Below, piece after piece: positions 46,230 through 60,906 of a stretch of 64,000 bases of DNA. The first letter of the stretch is position 1; each line of letters starts with the position of its first letter. Where the stretch lies: assembly GCA_001599715.1 (NCBI GenBank), contig BCHU01000001.1, forward strand, positions 310,001 through 374,000, given 5' to 3'. Source of the DNA: Phaeotremella fagi (taxonomy: Eukaryota; Basidiomycota; Tremellomycetes; Tremellales; Phaeotremellaceae). The notes beneath the pieces were generated by a model that saw only the letters and a program-made list of their open reading frames with translations, was not told the DNA's origin and did not search any database. Position numbers and translations under genes: made by a program.

Positions 46230-48067
46230 TTACATAATAGCAGCCCAGACTTTACCAACAAAGTTCTTTGGTGGTTCCTCTTCGTAAGAATCAGCTTCAA
46301 CTTCAGCTAAACCAGAAAGGAAATCCATATCTGAAGCTCTAACGAATTTGGTTCTAGCGATGAGTTTGTAACCGATCCAAAGAAGTGGGAAAAGGAAGAC
46401 TGGTAGATAGTTGGTGATGAAGGTGGCGACGTCCCAGTTACCATCGAGGAAGACTGTGTAGGCACAGAAGAAAAGGATGATTGAGATAAGAATAATGGCG
46501 TACCAAGCTGCGAAAGCACCTTTGTTGAGGAAAGCAGAGTATGGAAGGGTTGATCTTGAGATACCTTGAACTCTGAGACCCTTGTAGAAACGAATGTAGA
46601 TGAAACAGATACCCCACCAAGTGAGTAAACCAGCGGCTGAAGTCAAATTGGCGAAGTAACCGAAAACTTTACCAGCTGATGATTGAAGTGACATGTAGGC
46701 CAAAGCACCGAAAAGGGAACAGAAGATGATACCAACGTAAGGAAGACCTGATTTGGTTGTTCTGGCAAAGATCTTGGGGGCTTTACCGGCAATAGCTAAA
46801 GCGTAGATTGCACGGGATGAAGTGAACAAATCGGATGAAGCTGCTGACCAAGCTGAAGTTAAAAGACAGGCGTTGATGATAGATGGGAGAGCTGGGATAC
46901 CGGCACGTTGAATGGCGATAACGAAAGGTGAAGCGAGGGCGTTACCAGAGTTCAAGGAGAGTCCTGGATCGTTGGATGGAACGAGCATACCGATGATGAA
47001 AGTACCACCGAGATAGAAGACGAGGATACGGATGTAGACCTTTTTGATGGCACGGGGTAAATTACGTCTTGGGTTTTTAGCTTCACCAGCAGCGATAGCT
47101 ACGATTTCGGTACCGATGAAAGAGAAAGCTGCTTGAGTGAGGACGGCCCAGAATCCCAAGAATCTACCCAAGGAACCTTCGTAACCGAGGTATTGAGTGA
47201 AAGGTCCTGGGTTACGCCAGTATTCGAAACCGATAACGACGTGATCTGGTCCACCACCAGCAGTGATGATGATACCGAGAATGATTAAACCGGTGATAGT
47301 AAGAACTTTGATCGAACAGAACCAGAATTCACATTCACCGTAGACACCGGCACCGAACATGTTGATAACGACGACAACGATTAAACAGATTGAAATCCAT
47401 AAGGCGTTGTTGATGGTTTTGTTCCATAAGTTGATAAGGACAGCGGCGGCAGATAATTCAGCGGGAAGAATGATAACCCAGTTATACCAATAATTCCAAC
47501 CCATGGTGCTAAGATTGGTGTCAGTTTTGGATGTTTTTGGTTGCCACATTTGATGATGATTTGACTTACAATGAAAGAGCGGGGTCGACGAAACGTTCAG
47601 CCAATTTAACGAAACCACCTTCAACAGGGAGATAGGAGATCATTTCACCGAGGGAAATCTAAAACCCAATCGTTAGCGTCGATAAGAAGACCGGGGAACA
47701 GAGAAAATAATCGCTCCACAAAAAAAACTTAAGACTTACCATGACGGAATAACAGATCGTACCCATCAAACAGTAACCCAAGAAAAGACCAAGGGGACCA
47801 CCGTTACTTAGAGCAGAACCAGTACCGAGGAAAAGACCAGTACCACTGAGGGAATGGTCAATACAGCAATTTTGTCTTGAGAAAACGGATTACTTACATG
47901 ACACCACCGATTGAAATCATGGCCAAATGTCTGGATTTCAATTGACGTTGTAGACCAACATGACCAACGACTTCTTCGTTGTAATCATCAGGGGAGTGTC
48001 CACCAGCTGGTCCAACTGATGTGGAGTAATCATCTCCGGCGTATTTCTTTTCTTCAATATTGGACAT
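46230..48067 (-). CDS. Amino-acid permease (APC superfamily, fungal YAT family)
   Basis: Four exons (48067-47898, 47845-47740, 47658-47570, 47508-46230) give 547 residues. A cytosolic N-terminus (about 45 residues) ends LQRQLKSRHLAMISIGGVIG, followed by TGLFLGTGSALSNGGPLGL, the hallmark of Gap1-type permeases. ISLGEMISYLPVEGGFVKLA and the 12 predicted membrane segments follow. Later blocks are FSFIGTEIVAIAAGEAKNP, SAASSDLFTSSRAIYALA and KAPKIFARTTKSGLPYVGI. It takes up amino acids at the plasma membrane; specificity is unknown. The C-terminus is short (NFVGKVWAAIM). A 1.8-kb gene-free region lies upstream. Confidence 0.94.
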
Positions 48068-49878
48068 GGTGAAGAATGCTTATGAATTTATTTTCTATGG
48101 GAGGGGGAAAATAAAAGTTGAATCGCGAAGCGCTATATATATGCAGTCTGTATCAATACGGTCTCTTCTCGTCCTGTGGAGTCGACACTCTTTTTTTTTT
48201 TTCAACATGGCTTCGCTTGGAACACTAGGAACAATTGCTTATCAGCTGACCCTATCATAAAAAGATAACGATACATAACCCAATCAACGTTGGTAGGACG
48301 GGTAAGAGAAGAGGGTTTACCATAAAAACCCAGAATTGGTTTAATTTTAGTCTCAATAAAGTCTTGTGTGAACCCCCTACAGAGCCAGAACAAAATGGAT
48401 ATTTGAAATCCCATTGGTTCAGATGTATCACCGTTGAGATTTAAATTCAATACTTGAGTGTAAAATTCGAAAATAAAATGAGATGATGACACCGATAAGC
48501 AAACAGATAAACCGTAAACGGGCTGATTGTATGCTTACGATAATGGAATCACGCGGTACGTTTATTTGAGTTTCCTTGGACCGTTCACCTGACGAATCCC
48601 GATTTAGGGTTTTATCATCGTTAAAGAAAGTGTGGGACCTAATCTCGCTTAGCTTACTTTTGGAGGGAGGATCCTTAAATTCCCTAGAACACTGCAAGTA
48701 CGTTGGGATCGCTTACATTCTCGATTTACGAGATTTACGGCGGCAGAGCCGTTCTGGCTGGCTCTAGTGTCAGGCATTCACACTGTTACAGGAGACGTGG
48801 GACGATGGCATTGGATCTTGGGCATGGACTCATACCTGGGACGGACGAGGCTTGGAAATTACACTTCCGCTTAACTGCATTTTAGGGGAGAATTTTTGAT
48901 TTTATTTATGCATGGCAATGTTTGAAGATCGTGGGGATCAGTGGCCAAGGGTTATCTAAATATATTTCAGGACCGAAAATCTCGGTCCTTGGTCTCTTGG
49001 TTTGTAGATATTCGGATCATGTCTTAATATTTCATTGTGATAATAATCGTAATTCTTCCATCATATCATCTAAGCTACTTCAAAATTCTGATGTTGCCAT
49101 CACTACCACAGTCTGGTCGACGCCTCCTGTTGTAAACTTACTTTACCTGTAATTTAACTTTTTAGCTTGACGGTACTACCGTTCAAACCTGCCAAGAGAA
49201 GATCGAAGTTTTACCGAGGTCAAAGATCTGGAAGTCACCGCTTAAGTTGAATGTGTAAGCGAGAATGTCGCTAGTGAGATTCCAGATAATGGACCATTGT
49301 TAACGATTGACGATTGACCACTAAGGTTATTGATTATTGACGGAAGGAGCTCGACTTTGAATTTCTATGAGAAGCTTTCTGAGCAATCGTCAAATCATTT
49401 AGTAGAACAAGTTACCGATCATTTGGATGGGCGTACGGTCATGCACCCACCTTCCTGACGACACTGATGACTAGTCATGAAACATGAAAGATCTTTTACC
49501 GGAAGATCTTCAAAATGGACCTTAGACAGATTATCAATATGGAAGAATTTGAGCATTCGCATCAAATGGAGGGACAAAAGTCATGCCGATATATACCCAG
49601 AAAATTCACAATATAAACCTCACCAGGATAACATTTATATCAGGATACTCGCTAGAACACCATGTTAAAGATTTCAAGAAAAATTTAGATCAGAGGTGGA
49701 GAATAATTTCAGACTTGGATGAAGTGAATAGTTTGTTTATACTGAATCTTTGATTTACTATATAATCCAACCTCGTCAAGTCGTGCAGATGGCTTTGACT
49801 TTGCTATCGATTACAACGGTAAATCGTATAATTGCATCAATCAACACCTCAACTACCATAATCGTTAAATCTTCCATT
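48068..49878. other. Long gene-free region upstream of the permease
   Basis: The longest gap in the window (1.8 kb), holding the permease promoter and the 3' side of AspRS. It contains a TATA run at 48134-48142, GATAAG-type sites at 48238-48243 (reverse) and 48494-48499, and no frame I can support. Open frames here are short and without splice support. Confidence 0.5.
48134..48142 (-). promoter_or_regulatory. Probable TATA box of the permease gene
   Basis: TATATATAT lies 67-75 nt upstream of the permease start codon. Confidence 0.5.
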
Positions 49879-51909
49879 CTAAGGACTCAATCTCTTAGGG
49901 TCACGAGGGAAGAGTGAAGCTCTACGGATGTTACCCAATTTCAAATAGAACATGATTACACGTTCGAGACCTGATTCAAGTCTGGATCAGCTAAATCCAA
50001 CAGTCATAAGAGAAAACGTACCAATACCACCACCGCCATGTGGAGGAGCACCTAATCTGAACGCAGACAAATAACCTTCCATACTAGCAGGATCAATCCC
50101 ACAAGCGACCATTCTTTCCGTCAAGAATTCTGGATCGTGGATTCTCTGAGCCCCCGATAAAATCTCTTCGCCTCTCATGAAGAAATCGTAAGAATTCGAT
50201 AGAAGCGGATCGACCGGATCAGGCATGGTGTAGAATGGTCGAATAGCCAAAGGGAATTTATCCAAGATGAAATAATCAGTTTTATATTTCTCTCTAACCA
50301 ATGCACCCAATAGTTTTTCGTTCTCAGTCGACATGTCTTCCATTGGATCAATTGGTTCACCGTTGTTGTTCTTGGCTCCGGCTTCTTGTAGAAGTTGCAT
50401 TCCCTCTTTGAATGTCAATCTGAGCGTTTTCTCGAGGAAGAGGAAATCTTCACATGGATGTTGTTTTTTGATGACTTCGATTTCTTTGGAGTATTGTTCT
50501 TTGAGACCTTTGAAGATTGATAAGAAGAGACCGTCGAGGACGTCGAGAACTTCGTGGTAATGTTCTTCAATCGCCATTTCCAAATCGAGACCCATGAATT
50601 CGGTCATGTGTCTGTGAGTGTTGGAATCCTCTGCACGGAAAACTGGTGCGACTTCGTAGACACGCTCCATGTCTCCGGCGATACACATTTGTTTCGCGAG
50701 TTGAGGTGATTGAGCGAGGAAAGCGGTACCTGCTGAGAGTCAGTTTGTGAATAAAGCAAGGACTGTCTACAACTGACCAGCGAAATATGAAACTTTGAAA
50801 ACACTGGCACCACTCTCAGTAGCAGCGCCTTGAAGTTTAGGTGAATGAATTTCAATGAATCGCTCGCCGTTGAGATGGTCACGGAAGAGTTGACAAACGG
50901 CGGACTGCATTCTGAAGATAGCTTGGTTGGTGGGTGTCTGAGAAATGTCAGCTGGACCTCCTTTAGGATTCTATAGTCGTAGCTTACACGTAAATCCATG
51001 ACTCTGTTGTCGAGTCTGGTAACGAGATTGACTCGGGAGAATTGAACGTCCTCGGTCTCCATCTAAGTTATGGATGTTAGAAATGGTCTGGTAGATTCAA
51101 GAAAAACCACCTACTCTCTGGAAGTCAGATTCCGGTCTTGAAGCGTCTTCAATTGAGAAAGGAAGAGTACCAGCTTCGACAACTGTGTAAATCTACCATG
51201 TCATGAGTTTTGTTCAAGTTCCACGAGGTAGATTTCTCACCTTTTGAATAGAAACCTCGGCATCTTGGATGGTGCATGATTTGACCTCGGCGGCTTTAAT
51301 GACACCTTCAACAAGAACGATGGATTCGGACTACCACATGTCAGATGGGACCTCTTTTACTTGTCGTATATCAACATACAGTTATTCCTTGAACGAATTT
51401 AAGCATTTGTTTCGAAATTTGATGTTCATCTTTTTCACCAGAGACGATCAGAAGACCTTGGAGGGTAAGGGTTTGTTGACGAAGACTCAAGAAAAGCATT
51501 TTAGCACCTAACGATATGATCAGTATCCAACACTTATCAAGTCAATCTCAGGATGGAACCAACCTTGAGCTCTAGCACCATGTAGTCTAGCTCTAAAAGT
51601 GACCCTAGTACCTTCCATCTCTTTGCTAACATCCTCAAATCTCAATCTAGTGATGTTATGACGTTCTTGACTTTGATGAAGAGGCAATTTCCCATAGTTC
51701 TGAGAAGCGTTATCGATAGCATCAGCTGCTGCCCTCTTTTGTCTCTCTTCTTCTTCCTTGGCTAGTCTCTCCGCTAACTTTTTGGCTTTCTCAGCTTCCT
51801 TTGCTCTTTTTTTGAGCTCGGATTTGGATGGTCCGGCTGGTTCACCTTCACCTTCAACCGCGGGGGTTGCGGCTGGAGGTTGGGTTGGAGCTGAAGTTGG
51901 TTCTGACAT
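49879..51909 (-). CDS. DPS1: Aspartyl-tRNA synthetase, cytosolic
   Basis: Eight exons (51909-51564, 51507-51380, 51330-51241, 51192-51115, 51062-50988, 50937-50778, 50729-50022, 49970-49879) give 558 residues, near yeast Dps1 (557). A Lys/Glu-rich N-terminal helix ([20 protein letters not shown]) is typical of the eukaryotic cytosolic enzyme and aids tRNA binding. The OB-fold anticodon domain follows ([20 protein letters not shown]). The class II catalytic core has motif 2, [19 protein letters not shown], and motif 3, [15 protein letters not shown], the latter split by the last intron. It ends [11 protein letters not shown], as in archaeal/eukaryotic AspRS. It is divergent from LYS1 with 228 nt between starts. 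Confidence 0.96.
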
Positions 51910-52137
51910 TGTTTTGTGTAGGGTAGAGTGGTAAGATAAAAGTTGAAATTGTTGGAATGCAACGGTTGCTGTCGAGTCAAAAGTCAGTTGAGTTACAGTA
52001 CTGATAGTGCAATATATAATTGACACGTCATTTCTGGTTATCACTCACTTTATCTCGACTCGGCTTTCAGAAAAGAAGCTGGACAACGGAGAGAAGATTT
52101 AAATTTCAACTTCAACTTTCAACTATCAACTTATACA

Positions 52138-53664
<1,527 letters not shown>

Positions 53665-53756
53665 GGAGATTCGGAATCAGAACTTTGAAAGCTATTGAAC
53701 TCTTATTAGTTACATTGTCTCTATGCATACTAGATTTGAAAACATTTCGTACATGA

Positions 53757-54849
53757 CTACAACTTTGGTAAATAAGCTTTACGTCTCAATTCCTTTTCAT
53801 CACTGAATTTCCACATCAACCATTCCTTATTACCCTCCGAATAAACGTTTTTCAACAGATCAGAAATATCATTTTGACCAGATAACAATGTAGGGGGTAT
53901 GATTACTTCTCCTACGTCTCTTTTCTCTTCATCTACGATACTGGTACTGTCATCGACTAGACCTGGATTCACATTCTGTTGATGCTCCCCGACAGCAATT
54001 GGTAGTTGATGTCCAATCACATGTTTAACTGAAGACGGTAAAGGAAGTTGGGAATTTGGATCTGTGGGTAACGGGATTCCATGGATCAAATGACGATGTT
54101 TATGAAGTGCTATAAGCGATGGATGTAGATGAGGACGTTCTACATCGAATTGACATACAATTAAGACACAATCAATCCAGAGAATTGGGCGAGAAAACGT
54201 ACCATCAAGTAAACATAGATATATACCCATTCTTGTTCATTTTCAGTTTTTTTTTTCTCATCTTATAACATCTGAACAAGAAGCATTTACCTAGCTGGAT
54301 CAACCTCTTTCCATTCAAATTTAATCTCGTTGATTTCTGTATATCCTGTTGAAAGTTAGTTTTTCTAAATTCAAAATATTTCTTCACTTACGATCAGGAT
54401 ATACTTGACGAGAATTAGTTATTGACGGTAATGACCATAACGTATTTTGTATTGATTGTTCAGTGGAGGTGGAAGGGAGTGATACGTTCTCATCGACGTT
54501 CATTCTGTAATTCTCATTCGATGTATCATAAAGAAGAATGAGAAAAGACGGAGAAGAAGTTGGACGTGTGATGTGGAGGTGTTCGTGGCTTTACCTTTCC
54601 TTATCAATGTTCTCTACGAATTGACCAATTTCCCACCCTTGAACCCATTTTCATTACTACTCTTCTGACCTTCCATTTCAGCTGCTTACTCTCAGAAGAA
54701 AGTTTTGAAAGGTCGAGAATTTTAAATTGACCCACGAAATGGGATTGATTGGAATTAGAAAGAGAAATAGAACGGTAAAATCTTTTACGATCCCGATTGG
54801 AAACCAATTGCTCTTGCATCCAATCACCCCAAATGCTCAGATCAATCAT
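53757..54849 (-). CDS. Unknown protein, six exons
   Basis: I do not recognise it. Exons 54849-54690, 54637-54595, 54504-54392, 54345-54291, 54231-54203 and 54139-53757 join into 260 residues in frame. The first two exons are joined by a consensus donor (GTAAGC at 54689). It begins MIDLSIWGDWMQEQLVSNRD and continues WEIGQFVENIDKER, IQNTLWSLPSITNSRQVYPD, EIKFEWKEVDPARMGIYLCL, and ends DEKELRRKAYLPKL. No signal peptide, membrane segment or known motif was seen. Exon 5 is only 29 nt. An ATG at 54503, starting exon 3, would give a shorter protein and may be what simpler gene callers choose. Confidence 0.6.
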
Positions 54850-55056
54850 CCCGGTATGTAGCTCACAAAAGCTGGAATGTAATTGATATCATAACGGCCG
54901 AAACTTGGGTACAGCACTACTATCCCCTACTCCCCAAATCCTACACCTCCACCACCATCATCATCCAATTTAATTGTCTAAACCATCAATCCATCTCCAT
55001 AGCTTGCGAGGTAAGAAAGTTGATTTGAACAAGTAGATTGGTAACAATGCGATAAT

Positions 55057-55894
55057 TTATCGGAGACGACTAAGAAATTGAAGAGATTGTCAGTATGACA
55101 TGTTTTGATTGGGAGGTAGAGGGGTCACACGTACCGAGCTTCACGTTCTGATTCGAGTAAAGCGAGGATATCGTTGACTCTAACAGGACCTTTGACGTTA
55201 CGGATGATAGATCTTGAAGTGTCATCCATGAATTCAACACGAACTTGGGTGACACCACCACGGGAACCGGTACGGCCTAAAACCTGTAGAGTGGAGTTAG
55301 TGAATGATCATGAATATGGTCGATCATCAAGAATCAAGACACTTTCATCTCCTCCTCTCCTGTTGGAAGTGACTCTTGGAAGAAGGGTAGTTTTCCCGAT
55401 CAACAGAGTATGAAGTCGTGATTTTAAAGAACCATCATATCCTCCGTTGTACGACAGATTTCACCACGTCTGGATTGTTTCTCAATCGATTTTCGTTCTC
55501 CAGTTGAACCCGTCAAGAACCCATTCCATAGCTCCGGATAGTATCCATATTCAAATCTTTCTATCCAGTCACAGAATCCAGAGTGATTATTCGCCATCGA
55601 ATCTTAGAACATAAGACCCAAATTTCTCATAATCCAACTTCCTTGGAATATCCTGCGATCACATCCAACATCCAACATCCAATATCCAATATTGATCTTG
55701 CATTACTGTCCAACACCCAAGACCAGAAGACGTGAATGAAAACGAGAACCAAAACTAACCTTGAGAACACGAGCGAGCTTGACGGGTGTCTTTGAACTGA
55801 CGGCCTCCTGTTGTATGGGGGTAATGTATCAGTAAGAATTCATCTAATCGTCTCGACTCCACCTCCTGTGGGATAAAGAGATAGTACTAACCAT
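55057..55894 (-). CDS. RPS28: 40S ribosomal protein eS28 (Rps28)
   Basis: Four exons (55894-55892, 55807-55760, 55283-55135, 55069-55057) give 70 residues. The first exon is the ATG alone and the last only 13 nt. The product reads [40 protein letters not shown] and [20 protein letters not shown] then RLR, the almost invariant eS28 sequence near the mRNA exit channel of the small subunit. Intron 2 (55759-55284) is 476 nt, by far the longest in this window. The upstream region is pyrimidine-rich on the coding strand. Confidence 0.96.
55662..55693. repeat. Tandem CATCCAA heptamers in RPS28 intron 2
   Basis: Two CATCCAA units and two diverged copies (CATCCAA/TATCCAA) lie directly end to end inside the long intron. 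Confidence 0.65.
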
Positions 55895-56235
55895 TTTGAT
55901 ATGATTTGATTGATGATGAGGAAGAGAAGATTGGAGTTGAATTGATAGCTAGACGTTGAGTGAGGATTTCAGTGAATGAGGCGTCGGGTGAGAATTACTT
56001 GATTGGGTAATTAAAGCTTTGACTTGGGTTGTCGTTTTGGCTTAACGCCGATAGTTTTCTTATCACCGATAATTACGATTAGATAAGGGAGTATGCAAGT
56101 ATACATACTGATGCTAATGCTTTGATGCTACAACAACAACTATATCTAATGTCTTGTCTATCCTCTTAGTTGACTATACAACTCATTCACACCACCACTA
56201 CCATCATCCAAAACCAATCCCCAACCCTCCCCCGC
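55895..56235. other. RPS28 promoter region and HFI1 3' region
   Basis: About 340 nt. On the coding strand it supplies a C/T-rich leader next to the RPS28 start. No separate gene was seen. Confidence 0.5.
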
Positions 56236-57885
56236 CTACCCCAAAATATCTTTCAAAGTAATAGCAGGATCCTCATATTTCCAATGTAAATTATGTTTAG
56301 ACTTCTTACCCAAACCATCGTCACCCGCAGCAACACCACCTTGAGCTTCAGATTGTCTACCCGCTTTATCAAGTTTCAACAAACCAGAATCCAAAAGTGT
56401 CGTGGTGAAGGTATCGATTTGTTTGATGTTACCACTAGTGTTTATGGTGGTGGTGGTACTACCACTACCATTGACATCGACAGTTTTGGTGTTGTTGTTA
56501 CCGTTGATTTGAATTTTGTTGAAAGGTGTATTTCTTGATTTGAATGAATTGCCATTATTCGATTCACCGTTTCCGTTAACAGAAGTCTTCTTGGTAACAA
56601 TTTTCCTCATTGGAATAGTCATCTCCTCAGATTCCTTCTCTTGTCCACCCAAATCAAACCCTGAATCACTTTTAGTCAATCCGTTCTGTAAGGTATAAAC
56701 AGCTGTTGAACCTTGTAAATGAAGAGAGGGGTTCAACATGAAAACGCTCTGTAACGTTTCCAGAGAAGCTTTAGGTAGATTCACACCGACGTTGATGTTA
56801 CCGTTAACGTTAGATTTGATTCTAGGTGGTGATAAATCAAGATCGCCATCAACGTGATTAAGAATTCCATTCGAACGTTCATGTTCATGAGGGATCCTGA
56901 TTGTTCCTAAACCAGGTCGTTCTTTACCTGTCAAATGGACAATGTCATGTAGCACATGACTCAGATTCGAGTTTAATCCGATAGCCATGAATTCCCCTAC
57001 GTCTTGGAGAGAGTCTTGCGCTGGCAAACCGAATTTGCTGGTTGCGATCGAAGATATCTTTTGAGAGAGTTGTTGAGCTGACGGAAGGTTTTTGGATGTT
57101 ATCGATAAAGGTTGACTGGGTGGGATCACTACGTCGTGTGAAATATTTTAATCAGTATCCTGAACTAAACTGTATCATTATGACGGAGACTCACAATGCA
57201 ACCCCAACTTCCTCTTCAACCCCGATCCAGAATCAACCGTCCCAAATCCCCAACCATTCTCCTCCCCACCACCACCCTCCTCCTCATCCAGCCGACCACC
57301 ATTCAAAGCGATCCGTTCAATCCTCATTCTCTCTCGATTACTCAATCCCAAAACCCACTGACTGACTCTATGACTCGATTCGATGATGGTATCATCGTCA
57401 TCTGATTCCTTGCCTTTACCCGTTTTTCGTCTTTTCGATTGATTGGGTGAAAGTGGGATTTGGGTTTGGGGGGGACAAGAGGCGTTGTGTAAGAGGGAGA
57501 AGAGGAGTCGGTCGTGCAGATGGACTAAGGTGGGTTAATTTTAAGTTTTCGACGATTCATGATGTTGATATCAGGTTAACGAATTTTCTCAAAGATCCAA
57601 TGAAATCATAAGAGATCACACCAAACGAATTCACTCACTCTTACTCCCCTTCAACCACCCTTTCACCATAAGATCCAATTCCCCCCGTCCAATCTGACCC
57701 ATCAAATACCCATTAAAGGCTTTCCAATAAGGTAACCCATCTTCACCCAACACATCATGAAGTTCCTGTTTGATACGTTGCGTATCGATCCTTTCAAAAG
57801 GTATACTCCGAAGTGAAACGTTATGGTTGGTGTATGAAGAATAAGGTGTGGAAGATGATGAAGCTTGAGGTGGTGGGATTGACAT
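56236..57885 (-). CDS. HFI1: SAGA complex subunit Hfi1/Ada1 (SAGA-Tad1 family)
   Basis: Three exons (57885-57639, 57524-57195, 57128-56236) give 489 residues. The start holds the Tad1/Ada1 domain: IDTQRIKQELHDVLGEDGLP, YWKAFNGYLMGQIGRGELDL, then HLHDRLLFSLLHNA across intron 1. In SAGA this subunit pairs by a histone fold with Taf12 and holds the module together. A Lys-rich, probably nuclear, segment follows (SKRRKTGKGKES). The C-terminal half is Asn/Gly/Thr-rich with QINGNNNTKTVDVNGSGS and ends HWKYEDPAITLKDILG. Two equally phased donors for intron 1 (at 57638 and six bases upstream) leave two residues in doubt. Confidence 0.83.
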
Positions 57886-58317
57886 CTTCCCTAGAGTTTT
57901 TTTTAGATGGATAAGGATGGTTTTTTTGGTATGGTTGGATAGGGAATTTAGGTATCTTTAATGTGAGTAGGATGTGTTGGGTGGATGCTTTGGATGAATG
58001 TTTCTGTGACGTGAATAACGTTGTTCGTGAACCTCTAAATTTAGGTTGTTGAAACAAACTCTCCTTCGAAGGATCCAAGGGTTCAGTGTGGCAGTCAAAG
58101 TATACAAGTAAGTGAGGTGTTTGAGATTCAGCAGCAGTTTAAGAAATTATGTATAACAGGCAATGTACTGCAAGGCTGACTAGTCGCGTTCTTAGGAATG
58201 CATAGCACAGCACAGTCAGGAAATGATCGCCTTTATCTTAAGACTTGGACTCAATCCTAAGCTAGATCTGCAGCATAGCACCAAGTTGTATCTGATATCT
58301 CCAAACTACAAAGCGCC
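57886..58317. other. HFI1 upstream region and HIS4 3' region
   Basis: About 430 nt between two minus-strand genes. No gene was recognised; open frames here lack splice or motif support. Confidence 0.5.
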
Positions 58318-60906
58318 TCAAGCCAAAGAAGCCAATCTAACTCTAACAGCGTTCGCATGCGCCTCCAAACCCTCCCGTTCAGCCAAAGTGACAACAGTAG
58401 GACCCAACCGTCTAATCCCATCACTAGTCAATTCCTGTGAAGTGATATGTTTCTGGAAAGACAACGTGTTAACTCCAGAGAATTGTCTGGCGAACCCGTT
58501 GGTCGGTAACGTGTGATTAGTTCCTGAAGCGTAATCACCGCAACTGGTTTGGGGTTGTCAGTACAAATGTTCATGTTTGATTAGGAAGTAGACATACCTT
58601 TCCGGCGAGAATGGTCCAACAAAGATACTACCCGCGTTATCGATGTTCTTAACTGCTCCACTGGCATCTTCGAGATGAAGGATCAAATGTTCAGGTGCGT
58701 ATTCGTTACTGAATCGAATACCTTGTTCCAAAGTGTCCACTTTAACCGTGAGCGATTTCTTGATAGCTTCCCTAACGATATCAACTCTAGGTAAAGCTTT
58801 AGCCTGTTTATCAACTTCATTCTCAATAGCGATCAACTGGGATTCAGTTAAATCAATAGCAACCAAAACAACTTGAGAATCGATACCGTGTTCCGCCTGA
58901 GATAAAAGATCCGAAGCGACAAAAGTTGGATCAGCGGTTTTATCAGCTATGACCAGAACCTCTGATGGTCCAGCTGGCATGTCGATAGCTACCAAAGCGT
59001 CTGTATCGTTTTGAACCAACATCTTGGCAGCTGTGACCCATTGATTACCTGGTCCGAAAATTTTATCAACTTTCGGTACTTCTTCCGTACCATAGGCCAT
59101 GGCAGCTACTGCCTGACCACCACCAGCTTTTAGTAGACATGTAACTCCAACTAAACCTGCTACGTATAACACCTCTGGTGAGATTGAACCATCAGGTCGA
59201 GGTGGAGTCGCAAGTACTATCGTTTTACAACCGGCTACTTGAGCTGGTACACCCAACATTATCGCTGTTGATGGTAGAATCGCCGTTCCACCAGGAACAT
59301 AGATACCGACTCTAGCGATAGGTCTAACGAATCTTGAACAAACTACACCGGGCATCGTTTCAACTACCAAAGGTTCCTTTTCGGCTTGAGCGACATGGAA
59401 AGCTTTAACGTTGGAATAAGCTTGATCGATAGCCTCTCTGACATCTTTTGGTAATTCTTCTTCAGATGGGATAGCGAATGGTGGTAAAGCGATATTCGAA
59501 GATAAATCGGCTTTATCGAATTGTTTCGTCATAGCTTTTAAACCTGAATCACCCTCTTTCCTAACCCTTTCAACGATAGGTTTAACTCTATCAATCATAG
59601 CTAGGGAGTTCAAAACCGGTCGTAAAAGTAATTTCGATTGTTCCGATTTAGATAAAGCTGATAGAGTAGCTGAACGCATTTTGATTGTTGAATCTTGATT
59701 TTCCGGGAAGGAAGCTGGTACAGGTTCAGTAGCTTTAACCTCTGTCGATGATTTCTCATTAATCTTCTCTTCCCATTTAGGTTTAGCGTCACCTTTCCTT
59801 CTAGTAATTTTTTTACTTTTCATATCCAAAGCCAACTCGACATCCTTAAAACTAACACCTTTACTAACGCATCTCGCCAAAGAGAAATAGATCAGATCAG
59901 CCATTTCAAAAGCGATTTCCTCTTTAGTTTGAGCATCACAAAGTTCTTCAGCTTCTTCCATGATCTTACTTCTCAACAGTTTCTCATCGGTAAATAATCT
60001 TTTGGTGTAACTGCCAACAGGTGAATTCTCGAGTCTTGATTTAAGTGTATCTTCTAATTTGGCTATACCCTCGAATTCACCGAAACAAGTTGAGGTTCCC
60101 AAATGACAGAACCCAGTTCCGTATTGGATAACATCGAAAACGAGAGAATCGGAATCACAATCTAACGAGATTTTGAGTAGATCTTGAACTGAACCACTGG
60201 TCTCCCCTTTCCTCCATAATCCATGTTTACGAGATTGATAAACACCTTTCTGGGTTGATATCGCTTCGGCGATAGATTCTTTCGATGAGTAGACCATACC
60301 TAAAGGTCTGGATTGGTGGGTAATGGAAGATACGATAGTTGGAAACAATCCATCTGGTCGATCTGAGATGATTGGCGAAAGGAACGCTTCGGCTATTGAG
60401 ATATGTGTTGTGGTGGAAGTTTTCGATGCTGTTAAACTGGAAGTTGGTAAGACGATTGTTGAAGGTGAAGAAGATCGGATGAGATCGGTTATAGTGGAAG
60501 GTGATGGATTACTTGGTTCTAAATAGATACAAGTTGAAGAAGGAAGTGAAAGTGATTTAGCAGTGATGATTTTATCCGTTGAGATGTATAACCCAGAAAC
60601 GGAGTTCAACAATTCCACATTCGATAACTCGTCTTCCGTAACTTTGAGAACAAGTCTTTCTTTAGGTACACCAACCAAAGAATCTAATTGCGAGGGCTTG
60701 ATAACGATTTTCAAAGCTCCTTTATCGAGTAGACTGATGAGATCATCGGTATAATCTTCAGCTTGGACGTAATAGGTTGCCGTGGGAGGGAGAGATGGGA
60801 GGACGACGTTCAAGAGGGTCGAGGGGATGAGGAGTGGACCGAGGAGTGAGAGTGAGGGGATGAGAGATGAGGCTGTTGGGTCGAGGAGTGGTAGGAAGAC
60901 TGACAT
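58318..60906 (-). CDS. HIS4: Trifunctional histidine biosynthesis enzyme (HisI-HisE-HisD)
   Basis: Two exons (60906-58598, 58543-58318) give 844 residues. It joins three activities in the fungal order. First is phosphoribosyl-AMP cyclohydrolase at about 200-310 ([53 protein letters not shown]). Next is phosphoribosyl-ATP pyrophosphohydrolase at about 315-400 ([20 protein letters not shown]). Last is histidinol dehydrogenase at about 415-844 ([53 protein letters not shown], the zinc-site serine/glutamine region [14 protein letters not shown], and [20 protein letters not shown] across the intron). The first 200 residues are a diverged N-terminal part also seen in yeast His4. Confidence 0.96.

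Noticed and set aside
48428..48767. Short open frames on both strands upstream of the permease
   Set aside because: Overlapping frames with no conserved motif and no flanking splice sites.
55284..55759. C/D-box snoRNA in the RPS28 intron (TTGATGA near 55325, ATGATGG near 55430)
   Set aside because: The boxes are imperfect and no paired D box or terminal stem was found by eye.
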